DNA from: Auxenochlorella pyrenoidosa | Lineage: Eukaryota; Chlorophyta; Trebouxiophyceae; Chlorellales; Chlorellaceae | NCBI GenBank assembly: GCA_001430745.1 | Contig: KQ481997.1 | Location: 444,553-459,660 of the forward strand | DNA length: 15,108 nucleotides | Direction: 5' to 3' | Shown: positions 1-9,247 of the stretch, in pieces | Numbering within the stretch: position 1 is the stretch's first letter | Layout: each line of letters begins with the position of its first letter | Notes under the pieces: generated by a model | The model's input: only the letters and a program-made list of their open reading frames with translations | Databases searched by the model: none | What the model was told of the DNA's origin: nothing | Position numbers and translations under genes: made by a program

Positions 1-2809
1 CCTCCCCCACCCCCAAGCCCCTCCCCTCCTCCGCCGTCGCCTCCACTCGTTTCGGGCGCCCCTGCCGACGCCCCCGCTCTGGCGCCAGCCCCCTCGGAAG
101 CTCAAGCACCCACCGCCCAGCCCGCTACCGCCTCTCCCGCGCCGCCGCCAGCAAGCCCCTCGCCTCCGCCGCCCAGCCCCTCGCCGCCACCGCCCAGCCC
201 CTCGCCTCCGCCGCCCACTCCCTCGCCTCCTCCCCCACCCAAACCCTCTCCGCCTCCGCCGCCCCCGCGCCCCTCGCCTCCCTCTCCTCGTCCCTCGCCG
301 CCACCTCCCCCTCCCCCGACCCGCGAGGGAGGCGCCGGTTCTAGCCCGAGCCCTCCCCCTCCTCCGCCGGCCATCACATGCAGCGGTGCGTCTGCCATCC
401 AGCTCTGTATGCGCGTGCACTGCATTGCGTCTGTGTTGCTGCTTATGTGCCCGAGAACGGGCGCCCATGCCCTTCCCTGCATGTTTGATGACCTTCGGTT
501 CCCTCTTCTGCTTGCCCCCTTCCACCCCTGCAGGCGTCGCCTATGATGGCTACCTCTCTGCCTGCACCATCTTCCTGGATGCCTCTGGCGATGGGCAGCT
601 GCAGGTGGGGGTGCAGCACCGGCGGCCTGGAAGCCCCGCCCTGGGGCACCTTGCTGCAACGCCGGCTGCTTAGGCCTGCATGACGACACTCTGTTGCTGA
701 CGTGCCGCCCCAACACCCTCCCTCTCCCAATATCGAATCTAATTTCGCAGGACGGTGAGCTCTCAGCCACCATTGCCAACGGCAGCTTTGCGCTCACCGG
801 GCTGACATCCTCCGCCCAGCTGGCCCCCCTCTATGTGGTGCCTGCCGAGCGCAGCAAGACGCGGGTGAGCGGCGGGAGGGGGTGCCGCAGCGGGAGGGAC
901 AGACTCTGTGATATGCACCTATGCGCCGGCACACGTGCCTGCGGCCATCCCTGCACCTGCCTAGCATGGCTGCAGCAGGTGTCCTCTTACCCTGCGCAAC
1001 GCAAGTCAGCGCAAGTCAGCCAGCGCGGGTCATCGCAACGCTGCCACCTGCCGCCTGCCCACCGCTCGCAGGTCCGCGCCGGCAGCACCAGCGTGTGCCA
1101 CGACATCGCTACCCTGCTGCCCCAGGACATGCCGCTGGCGGCGCCCCGCCCCAGCTCCTGCAGCGCCCCCCTGGTCATCTCGCCGCTCACCACCCTGCTG
1201 GCGCTGGCGCCCGAGGTGAGACAAGGCCAGCAGGCGGCATGTAAGGGGGGTCTGGGGGCGGCATCCTGCTGGCGCTGCTGTGCGGGGCATGCCCGCTGCG
1301 CCTGGCGTGCCCCACGACGCGCCCGCTGCGCGGCTGCACCGCCCTCCCTGCAGGGCTCGGGCCTGACCGAGACCAGCCTCAAGGCGGCGCTGGGCCTGCC
1401 CTCCAGCTGGTCTCTCCTCACCACTGACGCCCTCAAGGTGCGCAGCCAGGGGGGCCCTGGACCTGGGTGCCCGGGCATGACAGGCACCCTACTGCTGGCA
1501 GGGCCAGCAGGGCCAGCAGGGCCAGCAACCGTCGGGGGCACAGTGTGCGCTGTGGAGTCCCACCCTCCCTCCCTACCCCCCTCCCTCCCTCCCTCAACCG
1601 TTGGCATGCCCCCTCTGCTCCCCCCCTGCGCCGCCCCGCAGGCCGCGGTGCAGGGCAGCGCCGCCGCCAAGCAGGTCTTGAGTGCGGAGCTGCAGCTGAA
1701 GCAGGCGGTGGCCAGCGGCGCCGGCCTGCTGGCCGCCCCGGGGTCCTCGGCCGTATACAAGCTCCTGGCACGCCGCATGTTCCGCGAGTTTGCCAGCATG
1801 ATCAGCGGGCGCAGCGCGCAGGCCACCGCGCTGACGGGGCGCCGCATGGCGCAGGCCGCCCCCGCCTTCAGCTTCAGCAACAGCACCCTGCTCCAGGAGC
1901 TCCTGACTGCGGTGCAGACGCTTGCGCAGGCCGACCCCGCCGTCTCCGGCCAGCTGGCAAACATCACAAACGTGACGGCCGTGGTGGAGGTGCGTGCTGC
2001 GCGCGACGTGCATAGCAGGCGTGCTGAGCCGGGGCCGTAGCCCGTGACGTGGCCCAGCGTGCACGCCCCCGGCTGGTCAGCAGCTGCAGAGCTGGCGCGC
2101 TCTGTTGACTCCCCCAAAACAAAACTCTGCTCAACCCTGCAACCACTCGCAGCAACTCTGAAACCCTCCTGCTGTGTGATTACCCACTGCGCTGGCTTGT
2201 CCGCTGCCCCTTGCACGCAGGCCACCGCAAACGCCATTGCCGCCCTGAACGAGGTGGTCGCCGCCGCCCCCAGCGTGGAGTTCATGCAAAAGGCGATGGT
2301 GGTGAGCTGGGGCGCAGATCGGGACAGCCGGCCCTTACACCGATGTTGTTGTTTGGTTGGCCAGTGGCAGTGCTGACAATCAGCACGCAAGTGCAGCTTG
2401 CTCGTGCCCTCTTGCGTGCGCGCGCCGCCATGCCAGAGCACTCACACAGCCTGCTTCGCCGCCTCGCCGCGCACCCACCTCCCTTGCGCAGGTCGCCCAG
2501 ACGCTGCTGGTGGACCAGGTGCAGGCCCTGGCCAACGGCACCCTCAGCACCGAGCAGTTCCAGGCGGCCACGGCGGCCGGCACCATCACGCAGCAGATCC
2601 AGCAGGCCACCCTGCCGGGCACGCTGCTGGCGCAGAGCGAGGAGCCCTCGCCCGACGACAACGGCGGCAGCAATGCCCTGGCCATCGGCCTGGGGGTGGG
2701 CCTGGGCGTGGGCATCCCCGCGCTCGTGGCTGCCGCCTGGGCCACCAGGGTGATGCTCCGCCGCCGCTCTGTTGCTCGCGTCAGCAGCGATGGGGTGCCC
2801 AGCCCCTGA
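1..2809 (+). CDS. Proline-rich, membrane-anchored cell-surface protein, gene 1 (5' partial)
   Basis: Modelled exons are 1-385, 534-604, 751-864, 1072-1215, 1354-1437, 1642-1989, 2221-2301 and 2492-2809. All junctions are GT-AG and phase-consistent, giving 514 aa from the window edge. Residues 1-124 are an extensin-like stalk of SPSPPPP and PPPPP blocks, likely hydroxyproline-glycosylated. A module follows with GVAYDGYLSACTIF and a DASGDG loop (144-149) that resembles a calcium-binding DxDxDG loop. Next come VCHD and SSCS cysteine motifs, a SPLTTLL stretch, and a long Ala/Gln/Leu-rich region with NST, NIT and NVT sequons. A glycine-rich transmembrane helix (about 470-493) precedes the basic stop-transfer RVMLRRR and a short tail. 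The start lies outside the window. The architecture suggests a type I plasma-membrane or wall-anchoring glycoprotein; I do not recognise a named family. Gene 2 downstream is its paralogue, and that match is the main support for the exon choices. Confidence 0.8.
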
Positions 2810-4032
2810 GCCTGCCGGCATGCGGGGCGCTCCCACAGGCCATGCCTGTGGCCAGCCCAATGCCTCTCAGCAGCACCACCCAGCTGCATGACTCGCCCGT
2901 GGTCAACGGCCATGACTGCCCTCCCCGCGGCATGCTCGCCACCTGCTGCCACAGCAATGTGGCGGCCGTGACCCCTTTAGGATCCCCCCTTCAGTAGCGC
3001 CCTGTGGCCGCCGTGGAACGCACCGCAGCAAAGCTGCATCTCTCAGCACACCACCCACCTTGCATCAGCTGCGCCTGTACGTACTGCATTGCTTCAGTAT
3101 GCTCCATCGCCAGCGCCGATGCCGTCGCCCCGTTTCCGTCTTGTTTCGAGTGCGCCTGCCACGGGAATTTGCACATTGCCGTCCCCAGAAACGCATGTTG
3201 CCTTTCCAGTACTTGAACTTCCCACTTGTCTACCTGTCACCGGTCGCGGTGGCCTTGCAAATGGTCATGCGTCGGCTGTTGTGAGGGCAGACAGGGGGCA
3301 AGGAAAGTCCTCCCTGCCGGTGCAGCAGCGGCGGCAAGTGTGAGCAATGCCTGGAGCTGCTGCCTAGCATTACTTTGGTCAAATCACCCTGGCTCTGAGT
3401 GAAGAGCAGGAAGTTTGTCGGGTTCATCAGCAGGGCCGGCTAGCTGCGGCAGTAGCAGCGGGCGGCAGTGCAGCAGGTGGCAGTGCAGTGGCGGCGCAGT
3501 GGCGGCCTGTGGCAGCATGCCGGCAATGGTACCTGCCTTCGATTTGAGGCACTCAAGGAGCTAGGAAGTTGCCCCAACAGCTGTTTGGGCCAGCTTTTTG
3601 TGGCCCTGCTGCGCCCGCTGGGGCAGTGAGTTCAGGCCCTGATTTAGGGGCTTCAACGCGCTCCGCAACATTCCGCCGATAGATTTCTGCCTTTTTAGTT
3701 GACACAGGTATTCCAATCTCGCGAAAAGCAGCCACACGGCCCAACCGCCAGTTCGAAGTGAGGAGAACGCGCTTTGCCCGGCTGGCCGCCGCTGTTGCCG
3801 GCCTTCAGCCTCCCTGTTGGCGGCAAATTGCTGCGCCGCGGGCGCCAGATGCTCCGCTTTCCCCGCTTCGGCCCGCGTCCAACCACCGCTGGCTGCCTCT
3901 CGCCCCTGGCCCGTTGCTGAGACCTGCTGCCTCACTGGGAAGCACCGGCTGCCTTGCGCTGCAGGCCTTTAATCCATCGCCAGTGTCGCCGCGCCGCCGC
4001 CACCGCCGAAGCCCGCCGCTGTGGTCGCTCCC
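2810..4032. other. Intergenic region between the two paralogues
   Basis: This stretch should hold the 3' UTR of gene 1 and the promoter and 5' UTR of gene 2. I find no TGTAA in the roughly 900 bp after the gene 1 stop, so its poly(A) site is not assigned. Short open frames here show no recognisable protein, and no convincing TATA box or RNA gene is visible. Composition falls from very GC-rich near 2810 to more balanced around 3100-3420, as expected for non-coding DNA. A small CAGTGG-type repeat lies near 3443-3517. Confidence 0.55.
3443..3517. repeat. Degenerate GGCAGTG/GTGGCGG short repeats
   Basis: GGCAGT, GCAGTG and CAGTGGCGG words recur irregularly over about 75 bp upstream of gene 2. 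This looks like a decayed simple repeat with no evident function. Confidence 0.5.
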
Positions 4033-4092
4033 ATGAGGCTGCCGTTGCTCATCCTAGTGGCGCTGCTGGCCTGTGCCGCAGCAGTGCGTGCT
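4033..4092 (+). other. Signal peptide of gene 2
   Basis: The first 20 residues have a basic residue at position 2, a hydrophobic core from 4 to 17 and small residues before a probable cut after VRA. An acidic NDSDAEAEEL segment follows. This marks the protein as secretory and supports the chosen ATG. Confidence 0.85.
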
Positions 4093-6591
4093 AATGACTC
4101 TGACGCAGAAGCTGAGGAGCTGGTGAGGCCTTTTCAGGATAAACAAGGGCGGGCAGGGTGCCCCAGCCGGCCACGCAGCGCAGCACCCACATCGCTTGCC
4201 CTGCCTGCCTCCTCGTCTCCCTGCCTTTGCAGTTCACTAGCCTGTTCAAGGCCGAGGAGGCCACGACGGGCACCCGGTCAAGCGCAGGCGCTGCTTGGCT
4301 GGCCCGCACATATGGTGTTCAGTCTGCTGGCGGCTACTATGGCCACCCCTCACCCTCGCCATCTCCCTCCCCAGGCACCTCTCCTGAGCAGTCTCCTGAG
4401 CAGTCCCCAGAGCAGTCTCCCGAGCTGCCGCCCTCACCATCCCCTTCGCCTTCCGCCCCGCCTGGCGATGTCGGCGGCCAGACCGGCGACACCACCAGTC
4501 CTGCACCCCTTCCCTCCTGCAACGGCGTGGCATATGACGGTGAGCCCAGCTTGCCATGCTTCGTGCGCCCATCCTTGGAGGCTGCCGAACAGGGTGTGCA
4601 GGCTTCACATCCTGTGCACCTAACCGTACACGCTGTCCTTGCAGGCTCAGCCGCGCTTGCTTTGCTAGACATCAACAGCCCCTCTGGCTCCTGCCCTGCA
4701 GCCTACCTGACTTCCTGCACGGTGTGGGCGGATGCCAACGCGGATGGCGTGCGCGGCTCCACCGAACCCTCTGCCCCTGTCACCAGCGGCACCTTTGTGT
4801 TTGCCACTGGCACTGAGGTCACCAGCCTGGGAACGCTGCACGTGCTGACTGCTGAGGAGAGCGCTGGCACGGTGAGGCGGGCGGGCACTGGGTGTGGCTA
4901 CCAGCAGAGCAGGGGGAATCCATGAGGTGCAGAGTGGGTGGCGCGTACTGCCAGCCCTACGCCTGCCTGCACGCTGAAAACGACACTCTGGCCGCTTCCC
5001 TCCTCCTGCCTGCAGGTCGCGAAAGGCAGCAGCGTTTGCCACGATGCCACCACGCTGCTGGCGGTGCACTTCCCCTTTGCCGCGCCACGGCCTGACTCCT
5101 GCAGCGCTGCCTTTGTTGTGACGCCCCTCACATCACTGCTGGTCCACGGCCAGGCAGCCGGCCTTGCCCAGTCCAGCGTCCTGACTGGCCTCTCCCTGCC
5201 CTCTGGATTCGCTCTGTTGACCACCGACTCCCTGAAGGCAAGTGTCAGCCCAGAAACACGCGCACGCAGCCCTTGTCTTGGCTTGTGATGTGTGGCACCA
5301 CCCACCACCTTGCCCTCTGCGGCCAGTGCTCCCACCAACCCCACAACTTGCCCGGCATCCTCACCCTGCAGGGCGCGACTGCAGGCGATGCCAGCAGCAA
5401 CAAGGTGTACCGCCGCGAGGTCCAGCTGCTGCAGCTCACCCTCACCTGCGCCAAGTTCCTGACCAAGAAGTCCACCTACCTGGGCACGGCGCGCCTGGCC
5501 ACCCTGCAGTCCCTCGCGCAGGCCATCATGGCGGGCAGCGGGCGCCGCCTGCTGACCACCACTACCGTTGGTGAGAGGGGCAGGGACTCTGAAGGTGGCT
5601 CACCCGGCACAGCTGCCAGGAGGCTCTGCTTGTCGCAGGCAGTTTGCCGGCTGGCCTGCCACAACCAGCCCTCACCAGTGGATGCCTGCAATCTGGCCCC
5701 TTGCAGACCTCACCCAGGGCAGCGCCATCCAGTCGCTCCTGCAGACGGCAAACGCCATCGCCAGCGGCTCCATCCCTGCCGCCGACCTCACCGCCCTGAC
5801 CGCCGACATGCTGGCCGCAGTGGCCAACGCCATTGCCGCCCTCAACTCCATCATCGAGACCTCCACCGATGTGACGCAGATTCAAAAGGTGAGAGGCAGG
5901 CATGCAGGGAAAGTGGGCAGCACTCGCTGGGTTGCTGGCAGTTTCCGAGTGTCAGGTGCGCAGCACATCTAATTCCAGACCCTTCGCCCCCCTACAACTG
6001 CAGGGCTCTGTTGTTGGCCAGACCGTGCTGGCTGACAATGTGCAGGTGAGAACCCAGGTCTTGCATTCCACGCCTGAAGTCCCGCAACCTGTCGGGAAGC
6101 CTCATTCTTGCAGCTGGGCATGCCCACCCCTTACTGCACAAACACCTGCCCACTTTCTATCCCTGTCCCGCAGGGCCTGGTCAACGGCACCATCAGCACG
6201 ACGCAGTTCACGCAGAACACCTCCCTGCAGGCGCTGCAGTCTGCTGTGTCCGCTGCCACGCTGCCTGGCGAGCCCGTCACCACCAAGGACAAGTCGAATG
6301 CTGTGGCGCTGGGCATCGGCCTGGGGGTGGGCCTCGGCGTGCCGGTGCTTGGGGCTGCTGGCTTCGCCTACTGGTACTATATGGTGCGTGTGTGACAAGA
6401 CAAGGGTTTGGTGTGATGCCAGCCCACGTGCCCACGCGCTTGCTGCCTCGCAAGAGGCACCCCTGCTCGGCTTGACGCTGGACCTGTGCGCAGCGCTTAC
6501 CGGCCTCGGCACCCAACTCATCCTTCTGCTGCAGGTCAAGGGCGGTGGCAGGACAGGCTCTGCGGCGCTGGGCCAGCCGATGCTGAATTAA
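4033..6591 (+). CDS. Ser/Pro-rich, membrane-anchored cell-surface protein, gene 2 (complete)
   Basis: Modelled exons are 4033-4122, 4233-4539, 4702-4871, 5016-5237, 5372-5570, 5707-5888, 6004-6045, 6174-6383 and 6535-6591, giving 492 aa. The ATG at 4033 opens a clear signal peptide (hydrophobic core LLILVALLACAAA, cleavage near residue 20). Residues 69-106 hold an SP-repeat stalk with four SPE(Q/L) units. The paralogous module follows: SCNGVAYD, TSCTVW, a DANADG loop (142-147), VCHD, DSCSAA and TPLTSLL. An Ala-rich helical region leads to a glycine-rich transmembrane helix (about 447-473) and an 18-aa tail. Exon 3 could instead begin at 4645, adding 19 aa in frame; 4702 is preferred because it aligns with gene 1 without a gap. 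The donor at 5238 is GC (GCAAGT). The likely role is a wall or plasma-membrane arabinogalactan-type glycoprotein; its exact function is unknown. Confidence 0.83.
5238..5371 (+). other. GC-AG intron in gene 2
   Basis: After the conserved Leu-Lys codons the sequence reads GCAAGT rather than GT, and the acceptor is CCCTGCAG at 5364-5371. Gene 1 has a normal GTGCGC donor after the same Leu-Lys. Phase 0 is kept on both sides, and removing the intron restores alignment with gene 1. GC donors with an otherwise strong consensus are a known minority class of U2 introns. Confidence 0.75.
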
Positions 6592-6619
6592 AAGGGCTAG
6601 GCTCTTCTGTTTTGGCGTG

Positions 6620-6826
6620 ACCAGCGTGCCTCACCGCAGCCCTGCAAATGAATGGGCCACTGACCTGCTTGCTGTGACTGCTCCTGCCCTTGAACAGAAC
6701 TCGTGATGGATTTGTTATTACTTGTCATCTGTAAGCAACTAAAGTGACGTGTGCTGGGACAAGTGCAAGCAGCCGGTGCCGAGCAAGCGGATCTGGCTGA
6801 CAGCGCGGAGGGCAAGACTACACCCT
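6620..6826 (+). repeat. 3' UTR repeat block, unit 1 (gene 2 3' end)
   Basis: The block begins near GCAGCCCTGCAAATGAATGG and runs through TGACCTGCTTGC, CCTGCCCTTGAAC and CATCTGTAAGCAACT. Clearly similar blocks lie at about 9080-9247 and 11810-12032. It provides the 3' UTR of gene 2, with TGTAA 139 bp after the stop. Confidence 0.8.
6730..6734 (+). promoter_or_regulatory. Poly(A) signal TGTAA of gene 2
   Basis: TGTAA is the usual polyadenylation signal of green algal nuclear genes. Here it sits 139 bp past the gene 2 stop, in a locally AT-richer stretch, and is conserved in the two other repeat blocks. Confidence 0.75.
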
Positions 6827-7035
6827 GAGCCATGTGCGGAGCGCCGCGGCCGGCGCGCTGCGCCTCCAACTCACCCACAGAGCGGAAAAGGCCGCCACCT
6901 CGCCAGTATTGGCGCTGCTGCTACACTGCTTCCGCGTCAGTCATGCGCCAGGCCGCTGCCTGCTGCTTCTCGGCCAGCCGCTGCGCAGCCAAGGCACAGC
7001 ACCGCGCAGCCGCCCCGTGCTGCCTGTACGGGTTC

Positions 7036-7540
7036 AAGGCACAGATCCAAGGCACAGAGCAGCCAATGGGGCGCACCTGCTCGGCGGTGGACGGCTACCG
7101 CCGCATCACCAGCGGCACTGTGCCACCCTCCGGCAGGTCCTCAAGCTGGTCGCTGAAGCTCCCACCAGGCAGCTGGAAGCCCAGCGCACCCATCTTGTCC
7201 AGCAAATTGCTGAGTGGGCATTGTGCTGCGTGCTCAGCTTGCATGCTCTGGGTGCTGCTAGGGTCGGCGCGGCCCGGCACCGAGAAGGTGACGACTCACG
7301 CCGCTGCCGCGCGGCCCCGCCGCACCCAGCGCATGCGTGCCTCGCACGCAACACAGTGCACGCTGAGCAATTTTCGGGGCATGATGGGGCCGCTAGGCTT
7401 TGAGCTGCTTGATGGGAGCTTCAGTGACCGGCTGGAGGACCTGCCAGAGGGCGGCACAGTGCAGCTGGTTATGCTGCGGCAGCCGCCGACAGCCGAGCAG
7501 TTGCGCCCAAGTGGCTGCCCTGTGCCTTGGACATGTGCCG
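7036..7540. repeat. Inverted repeat 1: head-to-head copies of exon A
   Basis: The left arm (about 7036-7290) read on the - strand gives VTFSVPGRADPSST, then LLDKMGALGFQLPGGSFSDQ and LEDLPEGGTVPLVM. The right arm (about 7320-7540) on the + strand gives MGPLGFELLDGSFSDRLEDL, then PEGGTVQLVM. Both match exon A of copy 2 (10262-10499). The arms are imperfect, about 200 bp or more, separated by roughly 30 bp. A transcript across them could fold into a long hairpin. Confidence 0.85.
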
Positions 7541-7981
7541 CGCCTGCGCCCGGTGCCTTGCACTCCCTCGCTGCGCCCCAGACGGTCTGCCGCCCCTTGC
7601 CCCCGACGTGTGCAGCTGCGCAGCCTGTTCTCGGAGCTGGCACGCTGGCTGCGCCATCACCGCCCTACTGGCTGGGCTGTACAAGGATGCTCGGGGACAG
7701 GTAGGTGGGCAGGTAGGGCGGTTCTGCACACCATGTGGCTGCGCACGTAGCCACGCCCACCGTTGGCTGTGGATGCCCACGCGCAGCCCGCCGGCAGCAG
7801 GCGACCCCGCGCCCCCGCTGCCCCCCCACCCAAACCCCCACCCCACACACACAGCCCCGGACCCCCGCCCCCCGCACCCCCGCCGCTTGCGCAGGATTTC
7901 ATGCAGTCTGGTGCGGCGGTCGTGGCACGCAGCATTCTGCACCTCGGCGAGCTGAAGCGCGCAGTGAATAGCCAGCTTGCT

Positions 7982-8057
7982 ATGTCATAGCCAGCCTCCC
8001 ATGTCATTGCCAGCCTGCCATGTCATAGCCAGCCTCCCATGTCATTGCCAGCCTGCC
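7982..8057. repeat. Tandem 19-bp repeats (four units, 2 x 38 bp)
   Basis: Units begin ATGTCATAGCC or ATGTCATTGCC and end AGCCTCCC or AGCCTGCC, alternating exactly over 76 bp. The last unit runs directly into the left arm of inverted repeat 2, whose end carries the same CCAGCCTGCC sequence, so the repeats probably arose by slippage from that arm. They follow the premature stop of exon C. Confidence 0.9.
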
Positions 8058-8184
8058 ACCTGATCTTTGTGTACTTGAGCAGTGTGTTGGTGACGCTGTG
8101 ATCGCCCACCGTGTGCACTGTCGGCGAGCACAGCGTGACCGACCCTCTGCTGAGGTACACAAAGATCAGGTTGGCAGGCCGGCT
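8047..8184. repeat. Inverted repeat 2: head-to-head copies of the end of exon C
   Basis: The left arm 8047-8109 read on the - strand gives VGDHSVTNTLLKYTKIR. The right arm 8121-8184 on the + strand matches GEHSVTSTLLKYTRIR of copy 2. They share an exact core, GTACACAAAGATCAGG in the right arm and its complement in the left. Only about 11 bp separate the arms. Confidence 0.85.
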
Positions 8185-8322
8185 ACGACAGCAGGCTGGC
8201 GGGGGCGTGCTTGCAGGGTGGGGCCGTGCTTACAGGCGCTGGCATGCACGCAGGCGGCGCAGGTGCAGCAGCTGCTGCTGCTGAACCCTTTTGCTGGACT
8301 GCCACTCATCATCGTTTGCACT

Positions 8323-8526
8323 CCCTCCCCGCCTAGAAACAGCTCGGCGTGCGCATCGCCGCGCAGCGCCGCTTCCAGCTCGGGGGAGAAGTTGTGTGGC
8401 GCCGCTGCTGCTGCCGCTGCCCCCCTGGGCATTGCTGTGCAGCGCGGCGCCCCACGACACCTCGCCCAAGCTGGCGGCAGCAGTGCGCGGCGCCGCGCGC
8501 GTCAAGCTGTTCCTAGGCGAGGAGGG
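8323..8526. repeat. Inverted repeat 3: head-to-head copies of part of exon D
   Basis: The left arm (8323-8411) on the - strand gives PHNFSPELEAALRGDAHAEL then FLGGEG. The right arm (8439-8526) on the + strand gives PHDTSPKLAAAVRGAARVKL then FLGEEG. Both match SPELAAALRGVSHVKLFLAG of copy 2. The spacer is about 27 bp. Confidence 0.85.
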
Positions 8527-8786
8527 AGCGGGCGGGGGGTCTGTGTCGCAAGTTCCGTTGCGTGTGACCAGACTTGAAGCCCAAACAAGCAAGGGCGGGG
8601 CTGTCGGCGGAGGAGCTGGCCTGGCTGGCAGCGGCGGCTGGCCTCGGCCTGGCTGCCCTCCGGCCAGGGGCTGGGCCTTGTGGGCGCCCCCTCCGCCAAG
8701 CGGCTGTACCGTGTGTGGTGTGGCCCAGGCTGCGCGCCACAGTTGCGGGCCTGACAAACCCCACGGCTGTGCGGCAGCTCGCAGCT

Positions 8787-8913
8787 GGGCAGAGAGCTCA
8801 TTTGTTACGTTCAACAGTGAAGGGGGCAGCGGGGCGGGCCACGCTGCCCCCTTCAGCAGGCTGGCCCTGCTGCCCCCTTCACCCGCTGGACATAACAAAT
8901 CAGCTCTCTGCCC
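8787..8913. repeat. 26-bp inverted repeat (hairpin), copy 1
   Basis: Arms at 8787-8812 and 8888-8913 are near complements, sharing CAGAG(A)GCT and ATTTGTTA cores. The equivalent hairpin is present in copy 2 at 11483-11593. Confidence 0.75.
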
Positions 8914-9079
8914 CGCTTGTGCGGGCCCCTGCATGTTTGCCCTGGCATGACCCTGTTGTATTTCGGCCTCTCCAGAGCTCCCTCGCACTTCCCGATCCCT
9001 ACCTCTTTATCTCAACCCCCGCACAGCTCCCTCTCATTGCTCCTACCATGTCCCTACCCCTTCCTGTCTTGTTCTTGGC

Positions 9080-9247
9080 CTGCCCAATGTGCAGCCCTGC
9101 AATTGATTGGGCCGCCTTTCTGACCTGCTTGCCTGTGACTCCTCCTGCCCTTGAACGGAAAACTCTCGTGATATATTTGTTACCTGCCATCTGTAAGCAA
9201 CTTAAGTGACGTGTGCTGGGACAGGCGTGGAGAGCACACTGCACCCT
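9080..9247 (+). repeat. 3' UTR repeat block, unit 2
   Basis: It repeats the gene 2 3' UTR: GCAGCCCTGCAATTGATTGG, GACCTGCTTGCC, CTCCTGCCCTTGAACGG, then CCATCTGTAAGCAACTTAAG. It closes copy 1. Confidence 0.8.
9192..9196 (+). promoter_or_regulatory. Poly(A) signal TGTAA, copy 1
   Basis: This is the same CATCTGTAAGCAACT context as in the two related blocks. It would end any transcript of the decayed copy. Confidence 0.6.

Larger units (their letters stand above)
6827..9196 (+). pseudogene. Copy 1 of duplicated unrecognised gene, decayed
   Basis: This stretch matches copy 2 (about 9985-11934) in order along most of its length, including exon A (7320-7495 region), exon B (7616-7700), exon C (7895-7990), exon D (8439 onward) and the 3' UTR. 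Exon B is 85 bp here against 150 bp in copy 2, which breaks the frame. Exon C ends early at a TAG (7988-7990) after DFMQSGAAVVARS-like sequence. Exon D carries an inserted stretch near 8540-8585 and shifts frame. Three pieces are preceded by inverted duplicates of themselves. No continuous protein can be assembled, so I call it a pseudogene, though a transcript is possible because a 3' UTR with TGTAA (9192-9196) is kept. Confidence 0.7.

Noticed and set aside
102..797. 231-aa Gly-rich open frame on the - strand
   Set aside because: It is the complement of the Pro-rich stalk of gene 1 and crosses two of its introns. CCX codons read backwards give Gly runs.
1561..1600. CRISPR-like or regulatory repeat in a CTCCCTCC tract
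   Set aside because: It is a simple pyrimidine-rich microsatellite inside an intron of gene 1, with no spacers.
987..2441. 484-aa open frame on the - strand
   Set aside because: It runs across exons and introns of gene 1 without regard to their borders and has no recognisable motif. High GC content keeps antisense frames open.
2810..2997. Possible longer cytosolic tail of gene 1 in another frame
   Set aside because: It would need an extra splice event, and the only nearby donor/acceptor pair leaves an intron of about 35 bp. The in-frame stop at 2807-2809 is simpler.
3745..3770. tRNA-like GTTCGAA word
   Set aside because: No matching acceptor, D or anticodon stems could be drawn around it.
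6832..7704. 290-aa + strand open frame
   Set aside because: Its first half reads through the inverted arm of exon A in the antisense sense (SGTVPPSGRSSSWSLKL), so it is not one protein.
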